64,000 nt of DNA from Perca fluviatilis (GCF_010015445.1 NC_053116.1:23333107-23397106); one strand, 5' to 3'; shown: positions 12,901 through 26,719, counted from the first letter of the stretch. The notes: generated from the letters alone by a model not told the origin. Numbers and translations are program-made.

Positions 12901-15900
12901 ATTGGATTTTTACACCCCGTAAATGACTGCAGGCACACATGCAGGACATACTGTAAATACACACATACACATACACCCCACAGTCTGCAGTTTTAAAGTG
13001 TGTGTGTGTGTGTGTTGTGTTTCTGGGTATTAAAGAGAGTAAATGCAGGGAATCTCTCGCTGTGCGGATGCTGAATGCGAAATGTCAATGTTATTGAACA
13101 GGTGCTGCAAGGCAGACCTGTGATGTTTTTATTTCCAAGCTCTTGTCAAGCAAGGCAGAGAAGAGAGGGCTCATGGGATAATGGGGGAGGTGCAGGGGTG
13201 TGTGTGTGACGATGTGTGGCAGGTATGAGTGCCTAGATCTGTGTGTATCCAGAGAGGTTTATTGAGAAGAGGGAAATGAATACTGACTTAGAATAAATGC
13301 TCACAATCTCCTCATAGAAAATGTTAACTGCGCAGTGAGGGGTAATATTATTTTTTGTGCACCTTCTTTCAGTGGCTACGTTCACCATGTGTTCAACATG
13401 ATGCCTAATATGGCTTCCGTTTTCACCCATGCATACACCTCTACTGTCAAGCTGTTATCACCTTGTTTGTTCCATTTGCACATCATTTATGTTTTGTTTT
13501 TTCCCCCCTGTCCTCTGTGTGTGTCTTCCCCTTCAGTTTTTCTCTTGCAGACTGTCGTTGTGTCAATACTTGTTGAGAGGCAGTGTGGCAGTGAGCTAGG
13601 AGGTGAATGCAGTCAAGGTTAGTCAACAATGCTTGGTGACACTGGAGCGCTGACTAACACTGATTTTTTTTTTCTTTCTCTGCCCTACCCCACCCCCCCA
13701 TCTCCTTTCCCCCCCAAATGTTCTATTCCTGCCCCACCCAATGGACCTTGGTCATGTTCTCTACCTGCCCTTGGTGCTCTCAACCTTATTCCTCTCCATC
13801 ATCATCCTCACCACTTATTGTGCTTTGTCTCTCCGCTTTTGTCCCCCAATCTTTCCTGCTACTTTCTGTTCCAGTGGAGAGAACAGCTCAAGCTTGTCAG
13901 CACTCATTCATCCCTCAACTGCTAACTCATGCTAACCCACTCCTGTGTTTGTGTCTGGATACATTATTTCCTCCATCCTGCATATTTCATTATGTTTTAG
14001 CATTACCTACGCACACCTGTCTCCTTTCTTTGCAGCCAGTGCAATGCTGTCTTTACCGACATGATGCCCTTAAGCTGCCAATCATTTTTATTGCGTTTTC
14101 ACTTGTGATTCTGCGTTGCGCTTTTAATTCCAATGAGCGCATGTGAAAATGTTATTATTAGGGGTCTTGCCATTTATGCTTTCCTCTCCTGCCATTTAAA
14201 AAAAAATATATATATATAAAAAAAAAAAAAAAAAAAGAGTGAGAGTGAGAGCAGCGCATATCTGGATGTCCACAACGGCGGTGGATCACGAAATGGAGGG
14301 GGGCTGCAGTTCAAAGCCGACTAGCAGGTTACTTAATGAGTTTGGTAATTGGCTTGCTGTGGCCTCTGCGCATCCCTGCCCTCCTGCTGCTGATGTTTGC
14401 AGGAACAGGGAGAGTGTTACAACTCTACTACAACACTCAGTCTTTCCTTCCCTCACACGCCTCATCCATCTTTCCCTCCATCTATCCCTCTCTACAAGCT
14501 GACCTAAGGAGCTAATACTGCACCAAGCATCCCCTAAAGTCAATTAGCATGCTGCATGTTGGGTTTCCATTCTGCTTAATGTGGAATATGAAAGACGTTG
14601 GCCTATCTCTCATTTCCCCAGTCTCTCCTACTTGTTCGCTATCTTCAACACGCACACTCACTTCCTAACCCACACACACATGCACGCATGCATGCACGCA
14701 CGCACGCACACACACGCATATATGTTAGATGCCTCATGTATTATGCACAATATGTGCATCCAAACAAGCAATTTGCAGAATTTCCAGCTCACCACTTGTG
14801 GGTGAGTAGTAATTATCTGTGTGTCCACAACAGCATAATGTGAAACACACTTCCATGCTCAGTTGATTTATAAGTCCAAACAATAAAGACAAAGAGCAGC
14901 GGGCTTGCCATGTAATCATATGTGACACCTAACATATTATTCTCCAATTTCAGCACAATAGCTCCTCACCAGAGTCATCAATGGGACAGCTATTTTTCTT
15001 GTTTTTATTGCTGTTGTAATAATGTGTGGTAGGGTTTAAATCTCATTAACTCTTAAATTATCGTAATAATGGTTCACTTTTTTTTTTTTTAAATGACCTT
15101 GGTTTAGTTTTAATTGCGAGAGGTATAGTTTTTTTTTGTGTGTGGATTGTTTATAACAAGCCTCTAGATTTAATGCATTTGGGGATCTGCACTAGTGAGG
15201 CTAAGCTAATATATATTCTGGCTAATAAGCAAGCTTCCCACCTTCCTACCTAGTCCCATTCATTTCCATTTTGTACCTTTTTAAAAAGCCATAAATAAAG
15301 CCAACACACATTAGTAAATGTAGCAGACTCTGGTTGCAAGACTGCTGCCAAGCTTTTTATCTACTCCCACAGTGGAGCGGTTGATTCTGAACACTGTAGG
15401 GGTTGGGAGGCCAAAGCACAGCTAAGTGGCTCCTCTTGACCTCGGCACTGATCTCCAAACTGTCTCTGCTCCGACTGCACACAGACTGATTTTACCCATT
15501 CGCTCCCACAAAAACAGTCTAATCTCATAACACAGCCTCATCACCCGGTCTGTGTGCTGTCTTTTTGAATAACACATCCTTTTCCTCACTGCACCCTGTG
15601 TTGACATGCCGACTGTACATTTGTCTTTGAGATTACTTGTCTGTGCTATTATTCATGCCAAATTGAAAAAGGAATGTGAGGAATGTGAAAAATTAGCTTG
15701 AATGACTTGAGAATCTTCCTCTGACCTATAATTGATGTGCTCATTCTAGTTATCACTATCTATCTGTAAACTAGATGGCTGAATCATTATCTTACACACT
15801 GAGAGCAGCCATGTGTGACCACAGCAGAGTAATTGATTTCTGAATAAGCATTGGTACTGGAGGGGGGAAAAAAGATACAGCTTTGTGTTTGGGCCATTGC

Positions 15901-16894
15901 GCCATTTTGAGCATCTTAATATGTGTGTTTCATGAATTATAGTGTAGAGAGTTCATTTTTTGTTTTACTCATTATAAGCCTCTGCTTCCCCACTCCGCCT
16001 CCTCTTTTAGCACAGCACAAAGCTGCACCTCCACTCCCTGTCCATAGGGTGGCAGTGTATGGAGGTGAGACAGCCATGTGCTCTGTGTGAAATGGAGCAG
16101 TCATTAGCTATTTGAGCAGATTAGCTTGGAGACAGTAACCACACAGGAATCCCACCCCAACCGCCACTCTCTTGCTTTCATGATCATGGACCCCATTTGC
16201 TTTGCTGACTACCGATGACTTTTTAAAACACAGTTTCACACTGCTTGGATAAGATTTTACTAACTGCTACCAGAGCTAAACATCAGACACATGTACTGTT
16301 TGTTTATCTTGCTTTGTCTTTGTTCACAAAAAGGATTTGCCTGAAATGTAAACTTCCTCTTTACACCACAGCCTGCACTCTGTCTCTCTGTGGCCCTCTT
16401 GGAAATACAGTCTCATTCCTTAGAGTCTGTTCTTGGTGCAGTCATGGCAGGCTGAACTGCTCTTTTATTCACATGAATGAGGCCCTGTTTTGCCTGGAGA
16501 ATCAGATAGATGCAGACAGTCCATGTGAGAGCTTGAAGAATGTCTGTGGAAAATCAGGAGCACAGTGAAATAGCATCTTAGTTATTACACATGTGCAAAA
16601 TTGTTTTGCGTCTGTTTTCACTTTCTCTACATGTGAGTTTATGGCCATACAGAGTTTTTTTTTTTCTGGTTAATAAGCATCTTAGAGATGTTCTTTTTAC
16701 CTTTTTAGATTTGTTTTTCATTTCAGCAAGCTGTGATCCAAAACGGTTGACAGTGTGAGCTTCTATTAAAAGCAGTTTTATATACTGTCTGCAAATGATC
16801 AATCAGGTTTGGCTGTATTTTAAAAAAGAGAAAATGCTGTGATTTCTCTCACTAACATTTGATCAATTTGTAGATACCTCCATCTGGAATAAGG

Positions 16895-16900
<6 letters not shown>

Positions 16901-16972
<72 letters not shown>
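16901..16972. repeat. (TA)n microsatellite
   Basis: A perfect TA array of 72 bp followed by CATACATG. It is self-complementary, so cruciform extrusion is possible. Confidence 0.95.
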
Positions 16973-16976
<4 letters not shown>

Positions 16977-19900
16977 CATGCGCGCATGCACAATAGTTTT
17001 ACCAAATGGCTGTTGCAAGCAAGTTTTACCCTCTTGACTAGCTTGTGTAGCTTGGCAAAGAGATTAGACATATGTAGCCTACAAGTGTCTTGGTTTTCAG
17101 AGTGTTGCGAGGCTGCCAAATGTGACTGTGAATAGCTATGTAAACAAGATAGCTATGTGAGGCTAGACTGATTGCCTAAAGTGAAATACCATTCCTTGGC
17201 TTCCTTCACATTTTTACAACTGTGTTAATGATCGCAAATAAAGGCTCACTAGGTAGCAGGTTAATTACTAGCTGTCTGTTTGGATTGTCTCCAGAGTACA
17301 TCTTGATTTCTGACGTCTTTTATCACCATAATAGGGCTGTTCGCTTGTGCAGAGAAAAGTGTAACCTCTATTCTTGAAAGTTTTTTTTTTTTTTTTTTTT
17401 TTAGTTAATGAAATTTTACTCTGTCGACTACTTTTCTTTTTACCTAAAGCAATAGTCCTTGAATCTTCATATCCACAAGCGTGTAGTTAACCATATTTAG
17501 TTGAGTAATTTTCTAACTTTGTTGGGAGATTGGAGAGGATTGTTTTATTGCTTCCCCTTCTCTCGACGCCCTCCAGGCAAAGTCTGTGGTTTAATTAGTC
17601 GTGTAAGACCCTATTTTCCCTTTAGATTCCCCCAACTTGTAAAGTGCTCTCTTAAGAATCCATGAAGGCTAAAAGGGGCAATGAATGATTTGAAGTCAGC
17701 TTTTTTTCTTGCTTGCCTGCCAGCAGTGAAGGGGGAGTCCTATCAGCACTTGCCGTCAGTATGAGGAACAGTAACTTCAAGCAGCAGTCACACAGAGTCT
17801 TTGTTCTTTATGGATTTAGTACGTGTGGCGAAGAGAGAGTCGCTGCTTTAAAGCCTCATCTGGAAAAGCAGTGTTCAAGTTTTTTTAATATGAGAAGAAC
17901 AGCTCCTGTAGATAATACCTGCCTGAGAATGGGGAAAATTGGTTCAATCTAGCATATCCGTTTTTTTTCTCCTCGTATTATGTTTTGGCAGCGGGGAAGT
18001 TAGCTTGTTACACTGTAGAGTTTTAGTCACGTGTTAAAGTCGAGCTTTTGAAGTACAACCGCCACAACCTAACCCTCCTTTTGGTTTACAAGTCTGTTTT
18101 CTTCTCTCAATCCCTTTTTTCCTTCAACTTGTCTGCTCATCCCTGGTGAATGTATTAAATGAAGTTACTAGATATGAGTGCTTAAGAGGCCAGGGCCTCT
18201 GAGGCTTGCCAAGTCTCTCCCAGGCTTGGCTCAGTCATCCATGTCGCTTTTTTCTGTTGTTTCAGCTACTGGCTGACTTACTTGTAACGCTGAGGACTTT
18301 CTCTCTTTCTCTTTCTCACTTGCTCTCTGTGTTTGCTGCCTCTCGGAGTGGCTTGTTTTCCCCCCAGTGTGGAGAAATCAGGCTAAAGCAAACAGTGTGT
18401 GTCAGCCACAGCTTTTGTTAAGTATTCATTTTTAATGAGTGTAAGTGGCTACAGAATCCTATAAACCATAAATGGAGTAGTCAGACTGGGGAGGGGTGAG
18501 GAGGGGGCCGTGTTGGCCTTTGATTCAGTAGCTGTCTTGCAGACATTTTGTTTAGTAACACTTGTACTAATTATGTTTGATGTGGATGAAGAAAACATAT
18601 TTCAAAATGATTTTGTGTTGCTTTATTGTGCCATTTTTTTTTTTCCTCATACGCCCCCTCTGGTTTGTTAGCTCGTACAAGGAATTGTTCTCCTTTTTTT
18701 ATTAATCTTTAGGAAAAAGACTGTTGCGGGAAAGTGTCATTTTCTCTCTCGAGCAGCACGCAGCTCTGTTAGATTTAATTTCCTCTGAATTCAGAAAGAG
18801 GCACCATGTAACCAGTTTTTGTTCTGTGGGGATCGAAGGCACTGTAGCTGTAGAAGGGGGTGCTCAGGGAAAAAGTATTGTGATGGGCCGTTTGAATGCT
18901 GAACAGAATTGAATAGACACAGTCAGCTTCCCAGATACATGCTTAGGCCTGTAGAATGTGGAGTGCTTTGCTTGTAACTGCACCGGTTGTCTCCTTTCAT
19001 TATCGGTTAATGGTGCCCAACTTGACAGAGCCATGTGATAAACAGAGGAGCTGTGAAATCCTGGAGGTGGAGTTCTCGTCTGCCTGATAATGGGATCTCA
19101 TCTGCCGGGGAGGGGAGCCTGCCCCACCAGCTATTCCAGCTTTGCTCTGCACTGCCTTCAGAGAGGATTCACTGCACTCACCCTTCACTGTTGTCTTGGC
19201 CCAACTTAAGCCTCACAAACGTACTGCAAATGTTGGCTGGCTTCTTCTTGTGTAACGCATGATAGAATCGTTTTTGGAGCATGAAATATCATTGTATTCC
19301 TTTCTCTTTTTATTTTGTGCACTTTGATTGAGCATCAGAAAAGCAGAGAGACGTGCATTTCTGCCTCTTTATCAATCTTGGGTCCTCTGGGTGTTTGTGT
19401 AACGCAGGAAAGGAGGCAGACTGTGTGTAAATATCATAAACATTGACCTTGTGAAATGTAAACATTCTGTGATAAGGGAGGAGCTGTGGCCGTGTGGTGT
19501 TAGGTTACTATGTGCAGAGGGAGTACGACTTCTCAGGACAGTTGCCTCAGGAGCTGGAAAAGGTTTTTACCAGCACTTTGTTGAGCACCCCCACCCTCTG
19601 CTATTGAAGCTATGACCAACATAGCACAATGAAAGACCCCCCTACACACCACCCTCAACTCAATTGCTATTGATCCTCACTGCCTGTCCCTACTGCTGCC
19701 CGTGTTTGGCTTTAGTGCAAAAAGAGCCCAATGCTCAAACTATTTGCTTTAGTTAATTGGATTTTGACAGTTATCCAATATCATGTTCAAGACAATAAAA
19801 ACGTGTCAAGCTACTTGCTCAGTAAAATGGAAATGATCCTATTAATTTAGAACTTAATGCCGTTCATCTTTGTTTTCACGCTCCTCATGTGAGGGAGATT

Positions 19901-20128
19901 TCTTTTCATTGGTATCATTAAAACAAAGAGAAAACAAACCATAATGTATTTTCATCCACAAAACGAGTACTGAGACCTTGGAAAATAACCAGAACAACAT
20001 TTGGTGATGTGCAGGATAGCCATTTAAATGGGCTTCCCAAATATTGCTAATGGACTATTCACATGATCAACCCCGCTTGTTTCTGCCTTTTTAATGGGTG
20101 GGGTGACTAATTAATTCATTATCCAAAA

Positions 20129-20136
20129 ATGCAAAT
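20129..20136 (+). promoter_or_regulatory. Octamer-like motif ATGCAAAT
   Basis: An exact ATGCAAAT (POU/Oct consensus), about 20 bp downstream of ctaattaattcatt, a homeodomain-type TAAT cluster. An isolated motif of this length is expected by chance, so this marks a candidate site only. Confidence 0.25.
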
Positions 20137-20399
20137 GAGCTCCACAAGCCTGAGCAGCATTCAGTCAGCCTTCCTCTTGTGCAGTTTCCAGCAGATGCTA
20201 ATGTTTTCAGATATAAATCGGCGACCTGTATTTAAGAACATCATTTCATGTATTTATGAATCATTGCGACGTGTCATTGCTGTATGGTTTTACGCAGAAT
20301 GAGACATGTAGTGTGCTATTAAGCCATTATTAACAAGGGACTTCTACTGCTAGCTTTCACGGCTCTTCATTGTCTCGCTTTAGTGTTTCAGTCTCATTC

Positions 20400-20960
20400 C
20401 CATAAGCGCTACCATTGATCGGTTGATGATGGCAAAGTCGGGCCACTTTGGCTGTCGTGCATCTCGCTTCTTGATGCAGTTGCAAGCAAACACACACACG
20501 TTGCGCTCAGCGTTTCCCTACGGGGCTGCCATCAATCAACAGCCCCATTGCCCCGAACCCACCACCCCCCCTTTGTCCCTGACGATTATTTGAATCCAGT
20601 CCATGTTTTTGTTTCGCTCGGATTTTTTTTTTTTTCTCCTCTTTTTGACTGTGGTCGGGGTAATTCTCCTTCACTAGTGTCTGGATAAAGAAAGACTAGG
20701 TCAGCCATGTGGATGCGTCTGTTGAACAGCTGAAGAGGAGGAGGGGAGGAGAAAGGGGGGGGGTTACAGAGACGGAGGGAGAGCGTAGAGTGTGTGTGTG
20801 TGTGTGTGTGCATAGGAAAGAGAGAGAAGAGGGGGGAGAGAGAGAGAGCGCGCGCATGTGTGTGTGTGCGCGTGTGTGTGTATGTGTGGAAAAAGGAAGC
20901 GGAGCCTGTAAACGGCGAACTCGCTGGTTTCCTACCCCTCGAAACAACTACCAGCGCTGT
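20400..20960 (+). promoter_or_regulatory. rere: Putative CpG-rich promoter of rere
   Basis: CpG dinucleotides are clearly denser from about 20.4 to 21.45 kb (several dozen by eye in 1 kb) than in the surrounding AT-rich sequence, where they are rare. The block contains GGA-rich purine tracts, a (TG)n run at 20790-20811 and a CG/TG alternating tract at 20848-20888. It lies directly upstream of a GC-rich segment ending in a consensus donor. No convincing TATA box was seen, which suits a CpG-type promoter with dispersed starts. The transcription start cannot be placed from sequence alone. Confidence 0.55.
20848..20888. repeat. 41-bp alternating purine-pyrimidine tract (CG/TG/TA)
   Basis: Every step from G20848 to G20888 alternates purine and pyrimidine: a GCGCGCGC start, TG repeats, a central GCGC, more TG, then TATG. 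This is the classic composition of left-handed (Z) DNA-forming sequence. It sits in the presumed promoter or 5' end of exon 1. Confidence 0.85.
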
Positions 20961-21339
20961 GTTACTTTTCATGTGGACACTATCATCGACAGAAACAACA
21001 ACACGGCCAAAGGGAATAGAAGCCGTTTCGAGGGGGACCAGCAAACGTTATAGTGCCTTTTGCTCGGCGATTTCGGACGCGAACAGTAAATCAGTAAACT
21101 GAAACCGTCTTTTGTTGAAACAAGTGCTCGCCTGAGCCCCTCCGTGCAGGCAGCGGGTTTAACAGAAGAAAAAATCCAGGGGGGATAAAAAAAAAAAGTG
21201 TCCGTTTTCACCTCGTTTTGTCCCGGTTCTTGGATTTGCCACAGCTGGCTTAAGTTTGGTGGGCCATCTCGGGCAAGGATCGCGTTTTGAAGTTGTTTGC
21301 AGCAGTCTCTGGGACTCCCAAGAATCACCAGACTGGCGG
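20900..21339 (+). other. rere: Putative non-coding first exon (5' UTR) of rere
   Basis: CpG-rich sequence ending at a strong donor, GCGG|GTGAGT, with the GT at 21340-21341. It contains no long conserved open frame, as expected for a leader exon. It is the only promoter-like block upstream of the first coding exon, on the same strand and 16 kb away. Vertebrate RERE genes are known to begin with non-coding leader exons followed by long introns. The 5' boundary given is arbitrary within the CpG-rich block. Direct linkage to the 37314 exon is inferred, and another small UTR exon in between cannot be excluded. Confidence 0.5.
20971..21102 (+). other. Possible upstream ORF in exon 1 (43 codons)
   Basis: An ATG at 20971 opens a 43-codon frame closed by a stop at 21100-21102, entirely inside the putative leader exon. 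If transcription starts upstream of 20971, ribosomes would meet this ATG before the rere start. Position -3 is T (ttc before ATG), a weak Kozak context. The peptide is not recognised, and a regulatory role is only possible. Confidence 0.3.
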
Positions 21340-24300
21340 GTGAGTAGTTGAATACAAAAAAATATTGCAGGACGGTTGTGGTTGGAGGAGGAGGAGGAGG
21401 AGGTGGGGGCCGCGGACAGGGAGAGCAATGTGTGTGTGATAAAGAAACGGAACTTCGTATATAGTGATGAATAAAGCCTGATGACACTCAGAGTTTGAGC
21501 TAAAAGTGTCCTAATTTTGTTTATATCCCCGAGTAGGAAACATGTGTGACTTCGAGTCAAATGTTTTTGAAAGTTGGCAGCATTGTTGTAAAACTTGTCT
21601 CTCTCTCTGGACTATGTGTTGCAGACCCTTAGGCAACCTCATGACCTGGCCAGCCTGTAACAAGGCTTCAGCAGCTAATGGGTTTAAAGTCAGAATAATG
21701 AAGTAAACAACACAAGAGCTTAAATGGCAACATTGCTGCCCAGGAAAAATCCATCAGAGATGTAAAAACTACTTGTGCATGTGTATTCGAGCAATCCATC
21801 AACTTCAAGGAAAGAAAAGTTGCGTTTTGACAAGTTAAAAAAATGTTGAGGGATCTTGATGAGTCAGTGGCACATACATTTTCACGGGTGGGATTTCCCC
21901 AAGTTTCACATAAAAAGGATTGGCAGTTGGATTTACAGCCTTGCTTGTGTCATAAATTGATTATTGGACTGTAATAATGGAAAGAAGTTGAGTCTTTTTT
22001 TTGTTGAAAGAATGGGAGGGGACTGTGTGCGGGAGGCCGGCTGAACCAGCAAACTGTTGAAGGACCACCAAATTAACTTGACTTCCCCCCCTTCAGCACC
22101 CCAGAGGCTATGAACTCTGGCCCAAGCACATGCAGCTCTCATCGTGGGGGGGGAGAGAGAGAGAGAGATCAGTGCCTGTTGTTGAAAAGAGCAGGGGGGG
22201 GGCTGGTGGTGTGTGTGTGTGTTTAGGAGGGGGCATCGTAGGATTTGAAAGCAGACTACAGTTATTTGTCTGAAAGGCGGCTTATCTAATGTTTTCCAGT
22301 TACAGTAGAAGGGGGAGGAGGGCTTGTTTACTTAAATCACTGTAAAATTGGTCATAGTAAGTATTCTTGTGACTTCAGTCAGAAGCTAAATCCAAAGTTG
22401 ATGTGGCCACATAAGCACAAAGAAAGCTTCAGCCCTGAAACAAGATACAAATCGAGGAAGGGGGGAAGCCGTGATTGCCTTCAATCTCCGCCATATAAAA
22501 ACAACCCCTTCCTGAAAGCCTCCCCCTGCTGCTGCATTTTTCACTGAGCTATTACATGGACTCAGATGTTACATTGCTAATTGTGAGGAGCTAATCTCCA
22601 CCATGCCCAGCTTCCCGTGGCACATTTTTTTGTCCCCCTGCTAGCTGAGACGTGACCTCTAGCTTAATGATTCAGATGTGATTAATCCACTTGAGTGGGA
22701 TGACCCTGCATGGGCTAATGTATGGCACAAGCACTGCAGATAATGGAACATAAAGGACATTTGCTTCACCTAAAAATGGTTTAAACATGTGACGCTCATT
22801 CGGTTTTAAAAGTCATGTGAATATGAGACATTGTATTTAAGTCATGAGGTGCAATTATAGTTACAAAGTTAACAGTGGTTGTGTTTCTTAGTGTTCCTGT
22901 AACTCTCAATGCTTAACTGCCAGTTGGTGCTCTCTAATCTTTAGAGGGAGGGATCTTTGATTTTAGATGTCATTAAATGATGGGAGTGTGAAGACTTTAC
23001 AGACAACACGCTTTGCTTCTTCCCTTTGTATTGATGCTTTTTAGGTGATGTCACTTGTCATATGAGTTTATTTGCGCCACCAATATTGGCTGAAAATAGG
23101 TGACACTTAGGCTTTTCTCTTCTGGTTGATTCATAGAGCGCTTTTAGACCATACTTATCTTTTCTGTTTGGTGATCACTGAATCGAGTGATAGGCCTGTC
23201 TCTGAAATGGGAACCAGCAGTGTGACCGAAATCATTTTGGTTATGTGGGAAACGTGCACTATCATGTGGGAAAACTTGCACAGCTCGTCTTTCTGAACAC
23301 ATTTAGAAAAGGCATCTCCCTCAGTTCCCCAGAGGTTACCATATCCATTTAGTTTCACTACTTGTGGAGTGTATGATAGAGGAAGTGGTCAGACCTCTTA
23401 ATGGAGTTGTACACAAGAGCCCAAATTGTTCTGCAGTGTGGGATTTGTTTGGGAGCACTGAGGGTTTCACGGTAAGACTGCTATCGGATGAGAGTATAGC
23501 AGACTCCTAAGCTTAATTATGTACACACAACCATACCGCTGTCGGTATCATTTCACATCATCTCTATTTGCAGTGCTACATACCAGTGTTTGTAGGAAAT
23601 TAAATCTGATGTGCAATTTGATCTACGTCTGAGTCCGCAGTCTGCGTTGTTGATTCATGTAAACCAAGGGAATCATAGTAGCGGTGTGAGTCACCCCCCT
23701 TCATAAACACAAGTCTCACCGCTGACAAGGTACAGAGAGCGAGTAAACATTCGGCTCACATACGGGCACGTGTATGAGTGTCACCTCTGAGGAATCTGAG
23801 GGGCGATATCCGGATCAAAGAGGCTGTTTCCGACCATACAGAGAGAGATGCTTCATAGAGTGAGGCTGTAACTGCTGTCTAGCTGCTCAGAGGCGGCTGG
23901 ATGTTTGACAGGGCATTGGAAAAACGTTATTTAATCTGCTCGCATGATGGCCCTCACTGGGATTGCACCACGCTGTGTCTCTGCCCCCCTTTTTTTTCTC
24001 CCTGTGTCAGGATGATGGCAGTTGCTGGCTGGTAGAAAAACACAGGTTGTCAATGTGTTGTTTTTTAACGGCATGATGTAATGCTTAAAGAATTGGAGAA
24101 ATTGTAATTGATGCAATGTTGGCGGGCCTCTAATTGTCTTTCTAATGAGTACGTCTGCTGGGGTCTTGATGTCTTTTCCATTGGGGTACTATTCTGAATG
24201 ACTCAACTGCATCTCATTGTAATTACGACTAAATGACCCAGTTGTTAATAAAATAAGCTGCAAAAATGAAAACGGATGTGATGTTTGACCCATTGAAAAC

Positions 24301-26719
24301 AAACCGATCAGATGCTGATCAGATAAACGTAGGTAAATTACAACTCTGGCTTTTTGCTTGTGTGAATGTGGCTTAACTGCATTATATCTCGGCCACAGTT
24401 ACCCTCCCACTTTTGACCCCAACAATACAGAAATGCAAAAGCCACGGTGTCATAAAGCCAGGCGGAAAATCAATAAGAAGTCATGGCTTCCATACCATTG
24501 TTGGTATCGTTTCCATCCCCCTATACAGAAGCAGACTCATGGTTTTTGAGCAGCGATGATAAATCTTTTCAGGTCTGGTTGATTCTTTAGACGAGTTTCA
24601 TTTCTAAATGGAACAGGCCAGCTCACCACTTCCTGAACTATTGTCCTTGCAGATAGTGGTTCATCAGTCACACATTTATAATACATTAGCCACTGATTGA
24701 CATACATGAAACAGTGGAAGCACTGCTAAGGAGGCAGTACCCTCTGGTGGGTGACTACTGAAATAGAGGGATGAAGGACCGGAGAGGTGCTTTGATTGTT
24801 CATAGAGAAATTTCATCTAATTTGTTTTGTGCACAGAGGAAGAAGCTGATATGTTTAATTAACATAAACCTCGGGAGCCAACGATGAGTGAGAAATTGGG
24901 ATAATTGAAAATAGGCCCTGTCTCCTTTTCCCCCCACTCGGTCTGTACATCCTTAAAGCAGCTGAGCCCATCGGAGGGCACTTTCACACATGTTAAGTGG
25001 GGGGACATCTGGCCTCGTTAATTCAGTGCATGGTCATAAAGTGGAATGGCGGTCCCCACAGGGCCGCCTGCTCCGAACACCGTCAGATAGAGCCTGTGTG
25101 TCCTCCCTGTTGACTGTCCCTCTGACACCAGCTCTGACACTTCAACAAGAACATCCTCACAATCCCGCTGTGATGTTTGAACACACATGCCGATGTCCGA
25201 CGGAGATAAAGCAACAGTACATAATTCTTTATGTGCCAGAAGGAAAATTGTGTATTCTTTAAGGCTGTAATGTGTGATTTTTACTGACCAATCCTAATTT
25301 CCATTGACTAAGTACAACAAAGAAACAAGACACTCTTTTAGCAATCAGCTACCAGGAGCAGCTTCTTTTCTCCCCCACCATTAAGTGTATGTGTTATGAT
25401 GAGTGGGCTGGCTGTCAGAGTCTATATTTCAGTATCCACCTTGCGTCTCTGCATCCTCAGCAATGGTAGCAGAAAATCGAGTGACAGCAGCAGGGAAGCA
25501 TTCATGCTGCGCATTCATATTCTATTTTAGCAAGTAAACATTTAATGTGTTTAAATGTATCACAGCTTCATTTATGCATAGAATCTGCTGTTAAGTCTGA
25601 ATTATACATTAGCCAATGAATAATGCATCAGTGCCATTTCTTAATGATTACTTGCTAGGCAGCAAATGGTAATATTTGCTGATAAATTTACCCATTGATC
25701 TTGCTTGTGTTTAACCAGGCTTGTAGTTTGCTCCATTTTGTATTTAGGGAGTTGTTTTGTTTTTTCGTCAAGGATGTAATCAAAAGCAAGATAATGGTCT
25801 GTTTTTAAAATAACATGTCTTTTAAAAATGACAAACGAGCCCCAAGGAATTAAAGCAAAATGGATGCAATCGGAGTTCTCTGAGCAGAGCACGCACTCCT
25901 AGATTTCAATTCGCCCATTTTCTATAACGTCTCGGAAAGGTTGGGTGTGTTTACATGCCGCTCTCTTCGTGGCTACCCTTAGGATGAGTTATTTATCCTT
26001 AGACCTTGACAGATCAATGTCCAATTACAGTTTTGTCTTTGTTGGCTTATAGCCCTTACACAGCAGAGTACGTTTGTTTTGAAGTACAGTGTCTAGACGA
26101 TGTGTGGGGAGGTAATTTAGCCCATACTTGTTAACGGTTGTTTTTTGATACCATGTCTTTATTGGAACTGGTCTGAAGAACTGCACAGTGCCAGATTATT
26201 GGCACATTATCCGTATAATGCTGTGAGTCTAGCATTGCCTAAGCCTCGAAGCACAGCCCGTTACTGTGTAGACATATTGCTTGTCCACACAATAAGAAAA
26301 TATTGACTTGTTGTCACTCACTCATTTGATTAGTTGTGCGGGTGATTCTGCTTTTCATTTGTCACCCTGGCAACGTAAATGGGAAAACACAGCAACAGCC
26401 TCTTTTTATCTAGTAATAAAGCATTGGAGCACTGCGGACTATCACATCTGGAAAACGTCTTTCTAAGCAGGAATGAATTTCTTTATCACTCACATTGTAT
26501 CATTGGCACTTGTCAGCTCAGCTAGTATTTGCAAAAAGCCAACATTTGACCGCTTTTCTCACTGCAGAAATGTGCAGCTGCGTGGGAGGGATGTACTCCA
26601 ACAATTCCACTTTGATTTTACAGCTTACTTAAGTAAGATTTATTCGTATATTTACATTGTTGGGCGAGCCACTCAATTTTCTTCTGACTGTAAGAAGAGC
26701 AACTTAAAGCAGTCTGCTG

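Noticed and set aside
13718..14146. 142-codon Cys/Leu/Ser-rich open frame
   Set aside because: It follows a pyrimidine-rich stretch with overlapping open frames in other phases and has no recognisable domain.
17325..17410. tagggctgttcgc near 17334 as a possible hAT left end
   Set aside because: No matching right terminus or duplication was found nearby.
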